DNA of 64,000 bases from Halostella salina (GTDB lineage: Archaea > Halobacteriota > Halobacteria > Halobacteriales > Natronoarchaeaceae). The stretch is from assembly GCF_003675855.1 (NCBI RefSeq), contig NZ_RCIH01000007.1, positions 186,001-250,000 of the forward strand, read 5' to 3'. Positions within the stretch are counted from its first letter, which is position 1. Each line of letters begins with the position of its first letter. Position numbers and translations under genes: made by a program. Shown here in pieces: positions 15,132-23,288 of this stretch. The notes under the pieces were generated by a model, which saw nothing but the letters and a program-made list of their open reading frames with translations, made no database searches and was not told the DNA's origin.

Positions 15132-17404
15132 GCACGCGGACCGGCGTCGGTCGCGAGCGTGACGGGGGGTCGGGCTACCGCCTCCTCGCGCTCGGCGGCG
15201 TCGCCGCGCTCACCGCGTCGTACGTCGCCGTGTTGCACGACCTGGCGACGGTCGTCGGGGACAGCAGCCTCCTCTTTCCGGTCGTCGCCGGCGCGGCGCT
15301 ACTCGGCGTGGCGGTCGCGCAGGTCGTCGGCGAGCGGACGGCGGCGGTGGTGGCCCTGGGACTCGCCGCCGCCGGCTACGCGTACTATCTCGTCGTGACG
15401 CCGGGCGGGCTGGCGGTCGTGGTGAACGGGACCGGACGGATCATCTCCGACGCCGTGGCGCTGCTGACGGGCTACTCCGTCCTCCGGCTGACGATGGCCG
15501 ACGTCTGGTCGATCGGCTTCGCGCCCGCCCCGGTGTTTCTCTCCGCGTACCTCGCCGTCCGCCGCCGGTACGTCCTCTCGGTCGCCGCTGGCGGCGTCGC
15601 ACTGCTGGTGCTCGTGTTGACCAGCGACGCCGGGATCGCTGTCACGCTGTTCGGCGTGCTCGGTGCCGTCGCCGCCGTCGGGTTCGGCGAACTCGACCGG
15701 CGCGGCGGGGGCGTCGAGCAGGCCGACCTCCTGGTCGTACTGGTCGTCGTCATGGCTGTCGCGTCGCTGTGGGTGCCGGCGGTCGGCGGCGACGGCAGCA
15801 AGCCGCTGTTTCTGGTGCCCGGTGGCAGCGGGAGCGCGGCGGGGGCCGGTGGTCTCGCCGAGGCGACCGACCGCATGGCGATCCAGGGGGAGACGGAGCT
15901 GTCGCCGCAGGTCCGGTTCACCGTCGAGAGCGACCGCAGCTCGTACTGGCGGGTCGCCACGTACGACCGCTTCACCGGCAATGGCTGGATCCGGTCCGGG
16001 AAGTCGACGGCGTACGACGGCCAGCTTCTCGAACCGCCGGGCCCGTCGCGGACGGTCGAACAGCGGGTCACCGTCGAGTCGCCGATGCGGGCGATGCCCG
16101 CCGCCGCCAGCCCCGTCTCCGTCGGCGGCGACGCCGCCGACCTCGCGACCGTCACCGACCACGGCGGGCTCGCGACCGACGCCACGCTGACGCCCGGCGA
16201 CTCCTACACCGTCGAGAGCGAGGTACTCTGGCCGACCGCCGGCGAACTGCGAAGCGCAGGGACGCAGTACCCGGACTACGTCGCACAGCGCGACTACACG
16301 CAGCTCCCGGACGACACGCCCGACCGGGTCGGCGAGCGCACCGACGAGGTCGTCGGGGACGCGAACAACCCCTACGACAAGGCCGTCGCTATCGAGCGGT
16401 ATCTCGAACGGACAAAGGAGTACTCGCTGGACGTGGAGCGACCGGACGGGAACATCGCCGACGCGTTCCTCTTCGAGATGGACGCCGGCTACTGCACGTA
16501 CTACGCGACGACGATGGTCGCGATGCTGCGGACTCAGGACATCCCGTCGCGGATGGTCACCGGCTACACGCCGGGACAGGAGGTCGGGAACGACACGTAC
16601 GTCGTCCGCGGCGTGGACGCACACGCATGGGTCGAGGTGTACTTCCCGGAGCACGGCTGGATGCGGTTCGACCCCACGCCGAGCAGCGAGCGGTCCGAGG
16701 CGGAGACCGAGCGGATTCAGGAGGCCCGGGAGGAGGGCGGTGACGGCGTCGACACCGCGGAGAGCGCCGGGGAACCGCTGACCGAGACGACCACGTCAAC
16801 CCCCGACGATTCGGATCCCACCAACGGAACCCCGCTCGACAACGGGACGGTCAGCGACGGGTCGGGGAACCTGCCCGCGATCGACAACAGCAGCGACAAC
16901 GGGACGGAAACCCCCGTCGACAGTCAGACGGCGTCGGCGACGACCGGCCGGTCACCGGCCGACGGCGGCGGGACGGGGGACGACGGCGGACCGTCGCTCC
17001 CGGAGCCGCCGTCGCCGGAGACGGTCGCCTGGGGCCTGTTCGTCGGGGTCGGCCTGTTCGCGGGCGCACACCGGGCTGGCGTCACGGGACGAGCATACCG
17101 GGGGCTGCGGCTCCACTGGCAAGGCGAGACACCGACGCCGGACGCCGCCGCCGAGCGGGCCGGCGAACGGCTCGAAACCCTGCTCGCGCAGGAGTACCGC
17201 CCTCGCCGCCCCGGCGAGACGCCGCGGGAGTACGTCGAGGCGCTGTCGCTCGCCGGCCTCGACGACCGCGCGCGGCGCGTCGCCCGCCTCCACGAACGCG
17301 CCCGCTACGGCGACGGCGTCTCCCGCGACGAGGCCGACGAGGCGGTCGAACTGGTCGACGCCCTCGTCGCCGAGCGAACGCCGGTGCTGCGGCGGTTCCG
17401 CTGA
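15128..17404 (+). CDS. TgpA-type membrane transglutaminase with DUF4129 tail
   Basis: A 758-residue protein. Several N-terminal transmembrane helices (to about residue 225) are followed by a transglutaminase-like core with catalytic Cys in DAGYCTYYA (near 455), His in DAHAWVEVYF (near 497) and Asp in FDPTPS (near 514). A Thr/Ser/Asp-rich linker with many N-glycosylation sequons (about 540-625) leads to another helix and a C-terminal DUF4129 segment (about 670-758). Completes the MoxR-DUF58-transglutaminase operon; the core probably faces outside the cell. Natural substrate unknown. Confidence 0.88.
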   Translation: MSTRTGVGRERDGGSGYRLLALGGVAALTASYVAVLHDLATVVGDSSLLFPVVAGAALLGVAVAQVVGERTAAVVALGLAAAGYAYYLVVTPGGLAVVVNGTGRIISDAVALLTGYSVLRLTMADVWSIGFAPAPVFLSAYLAVRRRYVLSVAAGGVALLVLVLTSDAGIAVTLFGVLGAVAAVGFGELDRRGGGVEQADLLVVLVVVMAVASLWVPAVGGDGSKPLFLVPGGSGSAAGAGGLAEATDRMAIQGETELSPQVRFTVESDRSSYWRVATYDRFTGNGWIRSGKSTAYDGQLLEPPGPSRTVEQRVTVESPMRAMPAAASPVSVGGDAADLATVTDHGGLATDATLTPGDSYTVESEVLWPTAGELRSAGTQYPDYVAQRDYTQLPDDTPDRVGERTDEVVGDANNPYDKAVAIERYLERTKEYSLDVERPDGNIADAFLFEMDAGYCTYYATTMVAMLRTQDIPSRMVTGYTPGQEVGNDTYVVRGVDAHAWVEVYFPEHGWMRFDPTPSSERSEAETERIQEAREEGGDGVDTAESAGEPLTETTTSTPDDSDPTNGTPLDNGTVSDGSGNLPAIDNSSDNGTETPVDSQTASATTGRSPADGGGTGDDGGPSLPEPPSPETVAWGLFVGVGLFAGAHRAGVTGRAYRGLRLHWQGETPTPDAAAERAGERLETLLAQEYRPRRPGETPREYVEALSLAGLDDRARRVARLHERARYGDGVSRDEADEAVELVDALVAERTPVLRRFR

Positions 17405-17481
17405 CGAACGGGTTGCGCCGCTATCGGAGAAACACGGTTACGAACCGTCCGAATCCGTCCGGTACGTCGGTTCCGTCGGTC

Positions 17482-17712
17482 TCAGACCGGGTCGCCGCCG
17501 TGTGGCGGATGGCGGAACAGGCCGTCGACCATGGCGAGCAGCCCGACCGCCGCACCGCCGACGAGGGCGACCCGTGGCGAGAGCGAGAGCAGGTGGCCGA
17601 CCAGCAGCGCACAGCAAAGCGCCGCCGGGATGACGGCCAGAACGAGGTCGTAGCGCGATACGTCCAGCGGCCGTCCGGCCGCAGCCGTTCGGTCGTCGCG
17701 TTGTACGCTCAT
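17482..17712 (-). CDS. Small two-helix membrane protein
   Basis: A 76-residue protein with two predicted membrane helices (about residues 22-42 and 45-63) and a short polar N-terminus. It lies convergent to the transglutaminase gene. It reads as a genuine small haloarchaeal membrane protein; function unknown. Confidence 0.6.
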   Translation of the reverse strand: MSVQRDDRTAAAGRPLDVSRYDLVLAVIPAALCCALLVGHLLSLSPRVALVGGAAVGLLAMVDGLFRHPPHGGDPV

Positions 17713-18152
17713 CTCACTCCCACCTCCACAACCGTCTACGACGGATTTCCACTAAAATCTTATCCCAGTTCAGTTTAGCCAACACACCGGGAACCGCAGC
17801 GTTGACAACATGATGGATTTTTTGGCCCAGCAAAAATTATCTTCATAACTTATCAGCCGTCGATACCAGGGCGAACCGCCGACCGCAGTCGACGACGCCA
17901 CGACGGGCAGCCGGTACGACAGGTCACTCCAGTCGAGGCGACGCACCGGAACCGACGAGCGCCACCAATCGGCCAACCTTGCAGGGGGAAACGGGCTTTT
18001 GTCCGTCCGGCCCCTAGGGAGGGTAGTCCGACGACCCCACCGCTCGGGTTAGTTCGAAGTAGACTAACAACGACCGAGAGTTAGCCAGCTTGGGCAAAAG
18101 GTACTTGAATAGCGCAACCGTTACCCGAGGTGAAGGTCAAACGGCTCCTATC
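17713..18152. other. 440-base gene-free region before psmA
   Basis: Relatively AT-rich at 17,745-17,850. I see no convincing gene or structured RNA. It must hold the promoters of the leftward membrane protein (TTTTAG-like stretch at about 17,750 on the minus strand) and of the proteasome genes (TTGAATA near 18,103 is a weak TATA candidate). A short repeat GTTAG/CTAAC surrounds 18,048-18,068. Confidence 0.4.
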
Positions 18153-18890
18153 ATGCAAGGACAATCGCAACAGCAGGCTTACGACCGCGGGATCACTATC
18201 TTCTCGCCGGACGGACGCCTCTATCAGGTGGAGTACGCCCGCGAGGCGGTCAAGCGCGGGACGGCGAGCATCGGCGTCCGGACGAGCGAGGGCGTCGTCC
18301 TCGCCGTCGACAAACAGCTTCGTTCGGAGCTGATGGAACCGAACAGCATCGAGAAACTGCACAAGGCCGACGACCACGTCGGCATCGCGAGCGCGGGCCA
18401 CGTCGCCGACGCCCGCCAGCTCATCGACTTCGCGCGCCAGCAGGCGCAGGTCGAGCAGATCCGCTACGGCGAGCCGGTCGGCGTCGAGACGCTGACCAAG
18501 CGCGTCACCGACCACATCCAGCAGTACACCCAGACCGGCGGCGCGCGCCCGTTCGGCGTCGCGCTGCTGATCGCCGGCATCGACGACGGCGAGCCGCGCC
18601 TGTTCGAGACCGACCCCAGCGGCACGCCCAACGAGTGGAAGGCGCTGGCGGTCGGCCGCGACCGCGGCGAGATCCAGGAGTACCTGGAGGACAACTACGA
18701 GGAGGCGGCCGACCTGGACGCCGGCATCGACCTCGCGCTGGAGGCGCTGGCCTCCGTCACCGACGACGGCTTCGAGCCGAGCGGCGTCGGCGTCGCGACG
18801 GTCGACGTCGAGACCGAGGCGTACGACGAACTCGACGAGGACCGCGTCGAATCGCACCTCGCCGAACTCGACCTCCTGACGGAGGACTGA
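18153..18890 (+). CDS. psmA: Proteasome alpha subunit
   Basis: A 245-residue alpha-type subunit forming the outer rings and gate of the 20S proteasome. The N-terminal YDRGITIFSPDGRLYQVEYA (residues 9-28) is the alpha signature, and the acidic C-terminal tail is typical of haloarchaea. ATG 18153 gives the usual N-terminus. It is followed two bases later by the beta-subunit gene, so both ring types come from one transcript. Confidence 0.97.
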   Translation: MQGQSQQQAYDRGITIFSPDGRLYQVEYAREAVKRGTASIGVRTSEGVVLAVDKQLRSELMEPNSIEKLHKADDHVGIASAGHVADARQLIDFARQQAQVEQIRYGEPVGVETLTKRVTDHIQQYTQTGGARPFGVALLIAGIDDGEPRLFETDPSGTPNEWKALAVGRDRGEIQEYLEDNYEEAADLDAGIDLALEALASVTDDGFEPSGVGVATVDVETEAYDELDEDRVESHLAELDLLTED

Positions 18891-18892
18891 CC

Positions 18893-19606
18893 ATGCACGA
18901 CGATTTCACCACCGACGGCATCGACGGCGGACGGCCCGGACCGACCGAACCCGAAGTCGGGCAGATCCCGACGAACGACCTGTCCGCGGACGACCTGGAC
19001 AACGTGAACAAGACGGGGACGACGACGGTCGGCCTCGTCACGGCGGACGGCGTCGTCATCGCGACGGACATGCGCGCCAGTCTCGGCGGCCGGTTCGTCT
19101 CGAACAAGAACGTCCAGAAGGTCGAACAGATCCACGACACGGCGGCGCTAACCCTCGTCGGCTCCGTGGGCGGCGCGCAGTCGTTCATCAAGAGCCTGCG
19201 GGCGGAAGCGAACCTGTACGAGGCGCGCCGCGGCGAGTCGATGAGCATCAACGCACTGGCCACGCTGGCGGGCAACTTCGCCCGCGGCGGCCCGTTCTTC
19301 GCCATCAACCCCATTCTGGGCGGCGTCGACGACGAGGGCCACCACGTCTACTCGATCGACCCCGCTGGCGGCGTCATGGCCGACGACTACACCGTCACCG
19401 GGTCGGGCATGCAGCTCGCCTACGGCGTCTTAGAACAGGAGTACGAGGAGGGGCTCTCGAACGAGGAAGCCAAGACCGTCGCCGCTCGGTCGGTCAAGAG
19501 CGCCGCCGAGCGCGACACCGGCTCCGGCAACGGCGTGTTCCTCGCCGAGATCACCGACGACGGCGTCGAGATCAACGGCCACACCGACTTCGACGACGTC
19601 ATCTGA
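18893..19606 (+). CDS. psmB: Proteasome beta subunit
   Basis: A 237-residue precursor of the catalytic subunit. A 42-residue propeptide ends in the self-cleavage site NKTG|TTTVG, leaving Thr43 as N-terminal nucleophile. ATDMRAS (with the conserved Asp) and a Lys following in LGGRFVSNK complete the active-site region, and DRDTGSGNG-like sequence (AERDTGSGNG) near the C-terminus is the family signature. Directly follows psmA. Its last eight bases overlap the convergent downstream gene. Confidence 0.97.
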   Translation: MHDDFTTDGIDGGRPGPTEPEVGQIPTNDLSADDLDNVNKTGTTTVGLVTADGVVIATDMRASLGGRFVSNKNVQKVEQIHDTAALTLVGSVGGAQSFIKSLRAEANLYEARRGESMSINALATLAGNFARGGPFFAINPILGGVDDEGHHVYSIDPAGGVMADDYTVTGSGMQLAYGVLEQEYEEGLSNEEAKTVAARSVKSAAERDTGSGNGVFLAEITDDGVEINGHTDFDDVI

Positions 19607-20096
19607 GGTCGTCGACGTCCACGTCCTCGCGTTCGCCGCAGTGATGCGCGAACGCGCGCAGTTCCGCCTCGGTGAGGTCCCGGTACGCGCCCTGCGCTAT
19701 CTTTTCGACGGTCTCGTCGACCGAGGCGGTCGTCCGCTCGACCTCGAACGTGGCGCTGACGGCGGTCGCCCCGCACTGGCGTTCGGCGCGGTGGACCGCC
19801 TCGACGAACGTCGCCCGCCGCGAGCGGTCGCCGTCGCCGACGCCACGGTACAGGAGTGCGAGCGCGTCGACCAGCGCGTCGTCGAGGTCGTCGTCCGCGA
19901 ACACGCGCTCGCGGTCGCGGGACTCCATCCGTTCGAACAGGAGCGCGAGGTCGAGGACGGCGTTTCTGAGCCGCCGACGGATGCGGTATCGCGCGTCGTA
20001 GGCGGACTGTTCGCTCCGGAGCGTCGCCTCCCCCCGGAGGAACGCCCTGTCGGCCGGTGTGAGCACGCCGCGGTCGCGGCTGTCGTCGTCGTTCAT
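19599..20096 (-). CDS. Conserved helical protein, unknown
   Basis: A 165-residue charged, almost entirely helical protein without Cys-based motifs apart from two isolated Cys. It is convergent with psmB, overlapping at the 3' ends by eight bases. Codon use is normal for the neighbourhood, so the gene is probably real, but I recognise no domain. Confidence 0.65.
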   Translation of the reverse strand: MNDDDSRDRGVLTPADRAFLRGEATLRSEQSAYDARYRIRRRLRNAVLDLALLFERMESRDRERVFADDDLDDALVDALALLYRGVGDGDRSRRATFVEAVHRAERQCGATAVSATFEVERTTASVDETVEKIAQGAYRDLTEAELRAFAHHCGEREDVDVDDLR

Positions 20097-20163
20097 CGTC
20101 GGATACGGGCTAACCGCTCAGTCCGTTACGCTCGTATCGGCAAAAGCGTTGGGACGCGCAGGG

Positions 20164-20424
20164 TCAAACCAGCCCGCGGGTCGCGGGCGGGCCGCCGGCC
20201 GGCGTCGTCGGGCGTGCGCCGGGCAGTTCGGCGACGCAGCGCCGACAGAACCGATACCCGGGCTCGTTCTCCGCGCCGCAGTCGGGACAGGCGACCGCGG
20301 CCTCCGACCGGTCGCCGTCCCGGGTGCGCTCCCGCCTACGGCGAACCCACAGCCCCAGGAGCACGGCGACGGCCTGGAGCGCGACCGCCAGCGCCAGCGC
20401 GCCGTAGAGCCAGGTCGGGGACAT
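20164..20424 (-). CDS. Membrane-anchored zinc-ribbon protein
   Basis: An 86-residue protein: one N-terminal membrane helix (residues 4-27), a basic stop-transfer stretch, then a zinc ribbon CPDCGAENEPGYRFCRRC (residues 46-63), and a Pro/Gly tail. The layout is that of many haloarchaeal small zinc-ribbon membrane proteins. A TATA-like box lies about 30 bases before its start. Confidence 0.7.
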   Translation of the reverse strand: MSPTWLYGALALAVALQAVAVLLGLWVRRRRERTRDGDRSEAAVACPDCGAENEPGYRFCRRCVAELPGARPTTPAGGPPATRGLV

Positions 20425-20453
20425 GACCGTTCGGCGATACGCCACCCAAACAG

Positions 20454-20464
20454 TTAAATAATTT
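20454..20464 (-). promoter_or_regulatory. TATA-like box of the zinc-ribbon gene
   Basis: TTAAATAATTT sits 30-40 bases before the ATG on the minus strand, in an otherwise GC-rich setting; consistent with a near-leaderless promoter. Confidence 0.4.
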
Positions 20465-20563
20465 GGATAGTCGGACGGAGTCCGAGGGGCAACAGCTTCT
20501 TTCTCCTGAACCCTCCGCAGTAGTATTTTAATCCTGTATTTCGTTCCTATATTTTCCATTAGA

Positions 20564-20570
20564 TTTATTA
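20564..20570 (+). promoter_or_regulatory. TATA-like box of the hsp20 gene
   Basis: TTTATTA lies 30-36 bases before ATG 20600, within an AT-rich stretch that starts at about 20,520. Heat-shock control elements around it cannot be told from sequence alone. Confidence 0.4.
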
Positions 20571-20599
20571 CGAACCGCGAGCATATCGTTGACTGGGTG

Positions 20600-20977
20600 A
20601 TGCCGATGGCACTCCCGACTAGTCCCGTCAGTTCCTGGACGCAGAGCCTCGACCTGCCGTCCCGGCTGTTCGGGCAGGTCGGAGACAACGACGCCGAACT
20701 GTACGAGGAGGACGGCGACTTCGTCCTCAGCGTCGAGCTGCCCGGGTTCGACCGAGACGAGATCACCGTCAACTGGTACGAGGGGCGGCTGAACGTCTCG
20801 GCCGAGCACGAGGATGATGCGCGCGGCCGGAAGCGAACGTACCACCGTAGCTTCCGGATGCCGAAGGAGATCGTCGAGGAAGATATCGCCGCCTCCTACG
20901 AGAACGGCGTCCTCGAAGTCCGGCTCCCGGTCGTCGAGCGCGCGACCGCCCGCGGCCGGACCATCGAGATCGAGTAA
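20600..20977 (+). CDS. Small heat-shock protein, Hsp20/alpha-crystallin
   Basis: A 125-residue Hsp20 chaperone that holds unfolding proteins in oligomers. The alpha-crystallin domain spans residues about 33-120 (DFVLSVELPGFDRDEITV, then YHRSFRMPKEIVEEDIAASYENGVLEVRLP); the I/V-x-I/V tail is IEIE. ATG 20600 fits the promoter; GTG 20597 and ATG 20606 are alternatives. Confidence 0.93.
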   Translation: MPMALPTSPVSSWTQSLDLPSRLFGQVGDNDAELYEEDGDFVLSVELPGFDRDEITVNWYEGRLNVSAEHEDDARGRKRTYHRSFRMPKEIVEEDIAASYENGVLEVRLPVVERATARGRTIEIE

Positions 20978-21066
20978 CCGCCGTCGGCCGGGCGCGTCGG
21001 AGTCCCCGCCGCGGTGACGGCTACCGCAAGCGTCAGAACGATTGTTTTTCGGGTCGAAGCGTCCGT

Positions 21067-22020
21067 ATGAGCCAGTCGTGGGACGTGTCCTCGATGCCGG
21101 ACCAGTCCGGGAAGACGGTGGTCGTCACCGGCGCGAACAGCGGCGTCGGTCTCGCGGCGACGCGAGCGTTCGCCCGAAAGGGCGCACACGTCGTGATGGC
21201 CTGCCGGAGCGTCGAGCGCGCCGAGTCGGCCAAGGCGGACGTCCGCGAGGACGTGCCCGCCGCGTCGCTGACCGTCGGCGAACTGGACCTCGCGGATCTC
21301 GACTCCGTCCGGGCGTTCGCGGCGTGGTTCGAGGCGCAGGACCTCCCGCTCCACGTCCTCTGTAACAACGCCGGCGTGATGGCGATCCCCCGCCGCGAGA
21401 CGGCCGACGGCTTCGAACGGCAGTTCGGCGTCAACCATCTCGGCCACTTCGCGCTGACCGGCCTGCTCCTCCCGCACCTGCGTGAGACGCCCGGCGAGAC
21501 CCGCGTGGTCACCCAGAGCAGCGGCGTCCACGAGCGCGGCCGGATCGACTTCGACGACCTGCACGGCGAGGCGTCGTACGACAAGTGGGAGGCGTACGCC
21601 CAGAGCAAGCTCGCGAACGTCCTGTTCGCGTACGAACTCGACCGTCGCCTCGGCGGGGGCGACGCCGACGACGCGGACGTGCGGAGCGTCGCCTGCCACC
21701 CCGGGTACGCGGACACGAACCTCCAGCGCCGCGGCCCGGAGATGAGCGGGTCGCGGCTTCGCCTGCTGCTGATGAAGGTCGCGAACGCGACCCTCGGGCA
21801 GTCGCCCGCCGCCGGTGCGCTTCCGCTGCTGTACGCGGCGACCGACCCGGCCGTGGACGGCGGCGACTACGTCGGCCCGGGCGGGTTCATGAACATGCGC
21901 GGCCACCCGGAGAAACAGCGGTCCAGCGACCGGTCGTACGACGAGTCGACCGCCCGCAGGCTCTGGGAAGCGTCCTCGGCGGCGACCGGCGTGACCTACT
22001 CGCTCTCCGACCCGGCCTGA
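21067..22020 (+). CDS. Short-chain dehydrogenase/reductase
   Basis: A 317-residue Rossmann-fold oxidoreductase of the retinol-dehydrogenase-like SDR group. The cofactor motif TGANSGVG lies at residues 21-28, NNAGV near 101, the catalytic Ser near 145 (QSSG) and YxxxK as YAQSK near 178-182. The Arg in ACRS after the second strand suggests NADP. Substrate unknown. It stands alone with its own promoter (TTTTTCG about 24 bases upstream). Confidence 0.9.
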   Translation: MSQSWDVSSMPDQSGKTVVVTGANSGVGLAATRAFARKGAHVVMACRSVERAESAKADVREDVPAASLTVGELDLADLDSVRAFAAWFEAQDLPLHVLCNNAGVMAIPRRETADGFERQFGVNHLGHFALTGLLLPHLRETPGETRVVTQSSGVHERGRIDFDDLHGEASYDKWEAYAQSKLANVLFAYELDRRLGGGDADDADVRSVACHPGYADTNLQRRGPEMSGSRLRLLLMKVANATLGQSPAAGALPLLYAATDPAVDGGDYVGPGGFMNMRGHPEKQRSSDRSYDESTARRLWEASSAATGVTYSLSDPA

Positions 22021-22044
22021 CGCCGGTCGCCGGTGTCGCGACCG

Positions 22045-22686
22045 CTACGCCGTCGTGCCCTCGACGAGTCGCTCCAGCTGCTCTGGCGGGACCGCGCCGC
22101 GCGCGGCGTGACCCTGGTAGACGAACGTCGGGACGCCCCTGACGCCCTGCTGTCGCGCCGCGTCGAACTGCTCCCGCACGGACTCGCGGAGCTGATCGTC
22201 GGCGATCGCCGAGCGCACCTCGTCGGGGTCGACCCCGCTGTCGGCCGCCAGTTCCGTGAGCACGGCCTCGTCGCCGATGTCACGACCGTCCTGCCAGAGC
22301 GCGTCGAAGATCGCCCAGTCGAAGGTCAGCCACGTCTCCTGTGGGTAGTGCTCCCGCACGTAGTAGGACGCGACCTGCGCGTCCAGCGAGTCGATGTCCG
22401 TCGCGATCTCGGTCGTCATCTCCACGCCGTACTCCTCCTGGAGGCGCTGGACGTTCCGTTTGGCCTCCTCGTAGTAGTCGTCGTCCTTGCCGTCGTCGAC
22501 CGAGTGGTCGATCGCCCCGTCCGGGCCGCGCTTGCCCGCGCGGAGGTCGAAGGGGTGCCAGTCGATCGCGAGGTCGCCGTCCCGCGTCTCCTGATACTGT
22601 GCCAGCGACTTGCGCCCGAGGTAACAGAACGGGCAGACGTAGTCGGAGTAGACGGTGACAGTGGCCGGATCTTGGGCGTCGCTCAT
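22045..22686 (-). CDS. DsbA/FrnE-family thiol oxidoreductase
   Basis: A 213-residue thioredoxin-fold protein with an inserted helical domain. The active-site motif is CPFC in SDYVCPFCYLGRK near residues 14-26, the cis-Pro loop is GVPTFV near 187. There is no signal peptide, so it works in the cytoplasm, as FrnE-type proteins do, probably in thiol-disulphide exchange under oxidative stress. ATG 22686 is preferred because the longer frame adds non-conserved Arg-rich sequence. Confidence 0.88.
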   Translation of the reverse strand: MSDAQDPATVTVYSDYVCPFCYLGRKSLAQYQETRDGDLAIDWHPFDLRAGKRGPDGAIDHSVDDGKDDDYYEEAKRNVQRLQEEYGVEMTTEIATDIDSLDAQVASYYVREHYPQETWLTFDWAIFDALWQDGRDIGDEAVLTELAADSGVDPDEVRSAIADDQLRESVREQFDAARQQGVRGVPTFVYQGHAARGAVPPEQLERLVEGTTA

Positions 22687-22769
22687 CGTGGATTCACGTA
22701 GCCCGCGGCGACACAAGAACGCGGGCCGGGTGTGAGCGCCGGGCGCACGGCCGCGACGGCGAGAAGTGT

Positions 22770-23132
22770 CTATCTGGGGGCATGTCGCTCAACCATCCCC
22801 ACGAGTTCCTCGGCCCCGACGAACCCGTCGGCGTGGCGGGCGACCGCCTCGCCGTCCGCGAACAGGACGAGCGTCGGGACGCTCCGCACGTCGTACTCGT
22901 CGATGAGAGCGAGGTCGGTCTGCGGGTTACACATCACCACGACGGCGTCGGTCGCGCGGGCGACGGTGCCGACGACGGGTTCGACCGCCTGACACAGCGT
23001 GCAGCCCTTCGTGAAGAAGTCCACGAGGACGAGGTCGTGGGCGTCGAGGAGCGCGTCGAGTTCCTCGCCGGTGTCGACGCTGACGGGCGTGTCGAAGTCG
23101 GCGTCGGCCGGTGTCGCGGCGGTGTCGGTCAT
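22770..23132 (-). CDS. Thioredoxin with a CTLC active site
   Basis: A 120-residue thioredoxin-fold protein. The active site is C44-T-L-C47 instead of the usual CGPC, and the cis-Pro is in VRSVPTLVLF. An acidic N-terminal extension of about 20 residues is present. It is divergent from mutS. The altered motif should change its redox potential, so it may not be the main thioredoxin. Confidence 0.88.
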   Translation of the reverse strand: MTDTAATPADADFDTPVSVDTGEELDALLDAHDLVLVDFFTKGCTLCQAVEPVVGTVARATDAVVVMCNPQTDLALIDEYDVRSVPTLVLFADGEAVARHADGFVGAEELVGMVERHAPR

Positions 23133-23256
23133 TGTCGGTCGTAACCGCCGAACGCTTTTGCGGGTTTCGGGGGCGTGCAGCGGTCGCACACGGCGGTGGT
23201 CGACGGAGCGACGGTCTACTGGCTGACGCCCGACCGGGAGGCCGGCGGTTCCGAGA

Positions 23257-23265
23257 GGTATATCC
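23257..23265 (+). promoter_or_regulatory. TATA-like box of mutS
   Basis: GGTATATCC has its TATA core 26-30 bases before ATG 23289 and supports that start over the in-frame GTG at 23175. Confidence 0.45.
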
Positions 23266-23288
23266 CCCCGGAGGCACGGCAATCTCCC

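Noticed and set aside
17770-17976. A 68-codon minus-strand frame before psmA
   Set aside because: Trp/Ser/Arg-rich composition, no motif and no overlap or promoter support; regarded as chance in a non-coding region.
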